This document shows, piece by piece, positions 23,361 to 24,962 of a stretch of 24,962 nucleotides of DNA. A program made the translations under genes and the position numbers. Position 1 is the stretch's first letter; every line of letters begins with the position of its first letter. The notes beneath the pieces were generated by a model. That model worked only from the letters and a program-made list of their open reading frames with translations, was not told where the DNA came from and did not search any database. Origin of the DNA: Candidatus Aalborgicola danicus (lineage in GTDB: Bacteria; Pseudomonadota; Gammaproteobacteria; Burkholderiales; Burkholderiaceae_C); NCBI GenBank assembly GCA_016703945.1, contig JADJBC010000011.1:1-24962 (forward strand), read 5' to 3'.

Positions 23361-24413
23361 TCAAGTCCCCAAGCCCTCCACTTTCCAGCGCATGCGCGAC
23401 GACCGCAGGGCGTTGGCCGCGCGGTAGGCAATCGGCGTCAGCTTTTCCAGGCGCATGAAAATGCGGCGAAAAGCGGCCGGGTCCGCGTAGCCGCAGGCAT
23501 GGGCGATGGTGGGTATGTCGTCCAGAGTCACTTCCAGCAAGATGCGGGCGCGTTTGACACGCTGGGCATGCAAATAGTCCAGCGGGCTCATGCCCATGAC
23601 CTGCTGAAAGTGCCTAAGAACCGTGCGCGGGCTCACTGCGGCTGCGTTGGCTACGGCGTCCAGGGAATAGGTCTGTTCCAGGTGCTGGTCCAGCCAGGCA
23701 ACGGCCCGAGCGACTGCGCTGTCGCGCGTGGCGTGGATGTGGTGCTGCTGCACCGTCTGCAGTGTCATGGCGCTGCGCTCCTTGTCATGCACCAGCAGGC
23801 GTTCACAGGATTGCACGAGTTCTTGTGGAAGCGCGGTGCGCAGCAGCGCCAGCACGACCGATGTCAGTGACGACGGCATCGCGCCGCTGATCAGCGGGCC
23901 GTCTGCCAGCCATTCCTGGTCGGTAGACACGTTGACGCCCGGAAAATCACCGCGAAACCCCGAAAGGTAGTACCAGGGCAGGGCCACGGATAGCCCATGG
24001 GCAGCCGGACTGCCAGCCACAAACCAGGCACCGCTGGAAACCGTTGCGACAGTGTGCCCTGGTGCCAGACATGCCTGTGCCAGAGCCTGTACCTGGGGCA
24101 AAACCTGAACCGCCGCGCGCAACGCAGGAATGTTTTCCGCGTGCAGGGGCGGCACAAAACAGGCGTGGTGCAGGGCTGGCAGGTCTTGTGTTTCGGTGGG
24201 TTGCTGCACATACGCACCAAACATTTTGTTCGCCGTGCTGATGGCTGCGCCACGGGCATTGAGCAATCGCCAGCGCACCGGCGTGACGCTGGCAGCTTGT
24301 TGCAGTCTGGCCACCGTGTTGGTAATACGCATCATGTCGATGACCGACAGTGAAACACCCGCCATGGCACCAGCAAACACCAATACGTCGACATGGAGCA
24401 GGGGATTTGTCAC
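23361..24413 (-). CDS. GlxA-type transcriptional regulator (DJ-1/PfpI domain plus AraC helix-turn-helix)
   Basis: The 350-residue protein has a DJ-1/PfpI-like N-terminal domain (HVDVLVFAGAMAGVSLSVIDMMR; TVATVSSGAWFVAG; a late LPWYYLSGFRGDFPGVNV). A C-terminal AraC double helix-turn-helix follows (YSLDAVANAAAVSPRTVLRHFQQVMGMSPLDYL...IPTIAHACGYADPAAFRRIF). The residue where active DJ-1 proteins have Cys is Ser (VSSGA), so it likely senses rather than catalyses. GTG start at 24413. It is divergent from the M20 peptidase across about 113 bases and so may control it. It converges on the TonB receptor. Confidence 0.88.
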   Translation of the reverse strand: MTNPLLHVDVLVFAGAMAGVSLSVIDMMRITNTVARLQQAASVTPVRWRLLNARGAAISTANKMFGAYVQQPTETQDLPALHHACFVPPLHAENIPALRAAVQVLPQVQALAQACLAPGHTVATVSSGAWFVAGSPAAHGLSVALPWYYLSGFRGDFPGVNVSTDQEWLADGPLISGAMPSSLTSVVLALLRTALPQELVQSCERLLVHDKERSAMTLQTVQQHHIHATRDSAVARAVAWLDQHLEQTYSLDAVANAAAVSPRTVLRHFQQVMGMSPLDYLHAQRVKRARILLEVTLDDIPTIAHACGYADPAAFRRIFMRLEKLTPIAYRAANALRSSRMRWKVEGLGT

Positions 24414-24526
24414 GGCGGTATTGGCTCTTTCTATGGCGATTTTGGCTATTGTTGCAGAGTCCGCTCGCCCCTACCATTTGCAGCATTCTTCACCCTACCC
24501 TGACCCCACGGTCAGCCAACACCACC

Positions 24527-24962
24527 ATGACAATCCAATTGATACGCACCGCCCTTGCCCCACTGGTTTTCGCCCTGGCCAGTGCCGGCCTGCAGGCCCA
24601 GACCCGCGACGAAGCCTTGTTGGCGCGTGCCACAGCGGCCCAGGCCGCCACGGTGCAAACCCTGGAGCGCTTGGTCAATATCGAATCCGGTAGCACCAAC
24701 CTCGATGGCATCCGTGCCTTGAGCCAGTTTCTGGAGTCGGAACTGGTCGCTATGGGGGCCAGGTGACCCGCCACACCTCCACCATCCAGGGGGGCCGACA
24801 ACATCGCTGGACGTATCGAGGGTACCGGCACGAAACATTTCCTGATGATGGCCCACATGGACACCGTGTCTACCCCGTTGGCACGCTGCTCAAAGCGCCG
24901 TTTCGCATCGATGGCAACCGGGCGTTTGGCCCCGGCATTGCCGATGACAAAGGGCATTGCGG
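24527..24962 (+). CDS. M20-family peptidase (glutamate carboxypeptidase/CPG2-like), 5' part, cut by the window end
   Basis: The ATG at 24527 begins a Sec signal peptide (MTIQLIRTALAPLVFALASA, cleavage after LQA). The frame runs to a TGA at 24764-24766 after LVAMGAR. The protein then continues in other frames: VTRHTSTIQG, ADNIAGRIEGTG, FLMMAHMDTV (Zn-binding His) and GNRAFGPGIADDKG (bridging Asp). That order is the start of an M20 carboxypeptidase G2-like protein, which would hydrolyse C-terminal glutamate or similar amides in the periplasm. At least four single or double-base shifts are needed in 200 bases. It is divergent from the GlxA-type regulator. Confidence 0.75.

Noticed and set aside
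1..24962. tRNA, rRNA or CRISPR array
   Set aside because: I looked for cloverleaf-like or regularly spaced repeats and saw none. No covariance search was possible.

Overview
The window looks like a chromosomal or contig piece from a betaproteobacterium of the Comamonadaceae (Rhodoferax/Polaromonas-like). I infer this from codon usage, gene families (DUF2520, SrkA, YihY, GMC oxidoreductase, DUF2855) and a short dispersed repeat I recall as common in that family. No tool was run, so all family assignments come from reading translations. Both window edges cut genes, and the last 200 bases carry at least four apparent indels, so the right edge may be a low-quality contig end.

Layout, left to right. 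(1) 3-4398, plus strand: an operon for a type II DMSO-reductase-family molybdoenzyme. It holds a catalytic alpha subunit (5' truncated, one frameshift in an A6 run), a four-cluster iron-sulfur beta subunit, a TorD/NarJ-type chaperone, and a secreted diheme cytochrome c in the slot where Ser/Ddh/Clr systems usually carry a b-type gamma subunit. A terminator-like hairpin and a small gene remnant follow. (2) 4847-7102: a small hydrophilic protein, a DUF3616 protein and a convergent YihY-family membrane protein. (3) 7379-8866: a complete IS1380-type insertion sequence with perfect 17-bp inverted repeats and a 5-bp TTTAA target duplication; its transposase reads through only with two frameshift corrections. 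(4) 8872-11014: an AT-richer, gene-poor accessory patch with a methyltransferase and a small secreted protein. (5) 11015-14614, minus strand: DUF2306 membrane protein, NTF2-like secreted protein, GMC oxidoreductase and alpha/beta hydrolase, probably one transcription unit. (6) 15067-19623, minus strand: DUF2520 protein, SrkA kinase carrying an in-frame repeat-derived insertion, a LiaF-like two-TM protein, a Ser/Thr kinase fused to a universal stress domain, and a metallophosphoesterase overlapping it by four bases. (7) 19678-23321: a DUF2855 protein divergent from a TonB-dependent receptor. (8) 23361-24962: a GlxA-type AraC regulator divergent from an M20 (carboxypeptidase G2-like) peptidase cut by the window end.

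The most unusual system is the molybdoenzyme operon with its diheme cytochrome c partner. I cannot name its substrate. The proposed electron path is Mo-bisPGD site (alpha), iron-sulfur wire (beta), then diheme cytochrome c in the periplasm, or the reverse if the enzyme is a reductase. The chaperone would help cofactor insertion before export. Several frameshifts lie in homopolymers (A6 in alpha, G4 in the transposase, G6 in the peptidase), so assembly error must be ruled out before any of these genes is called dead.
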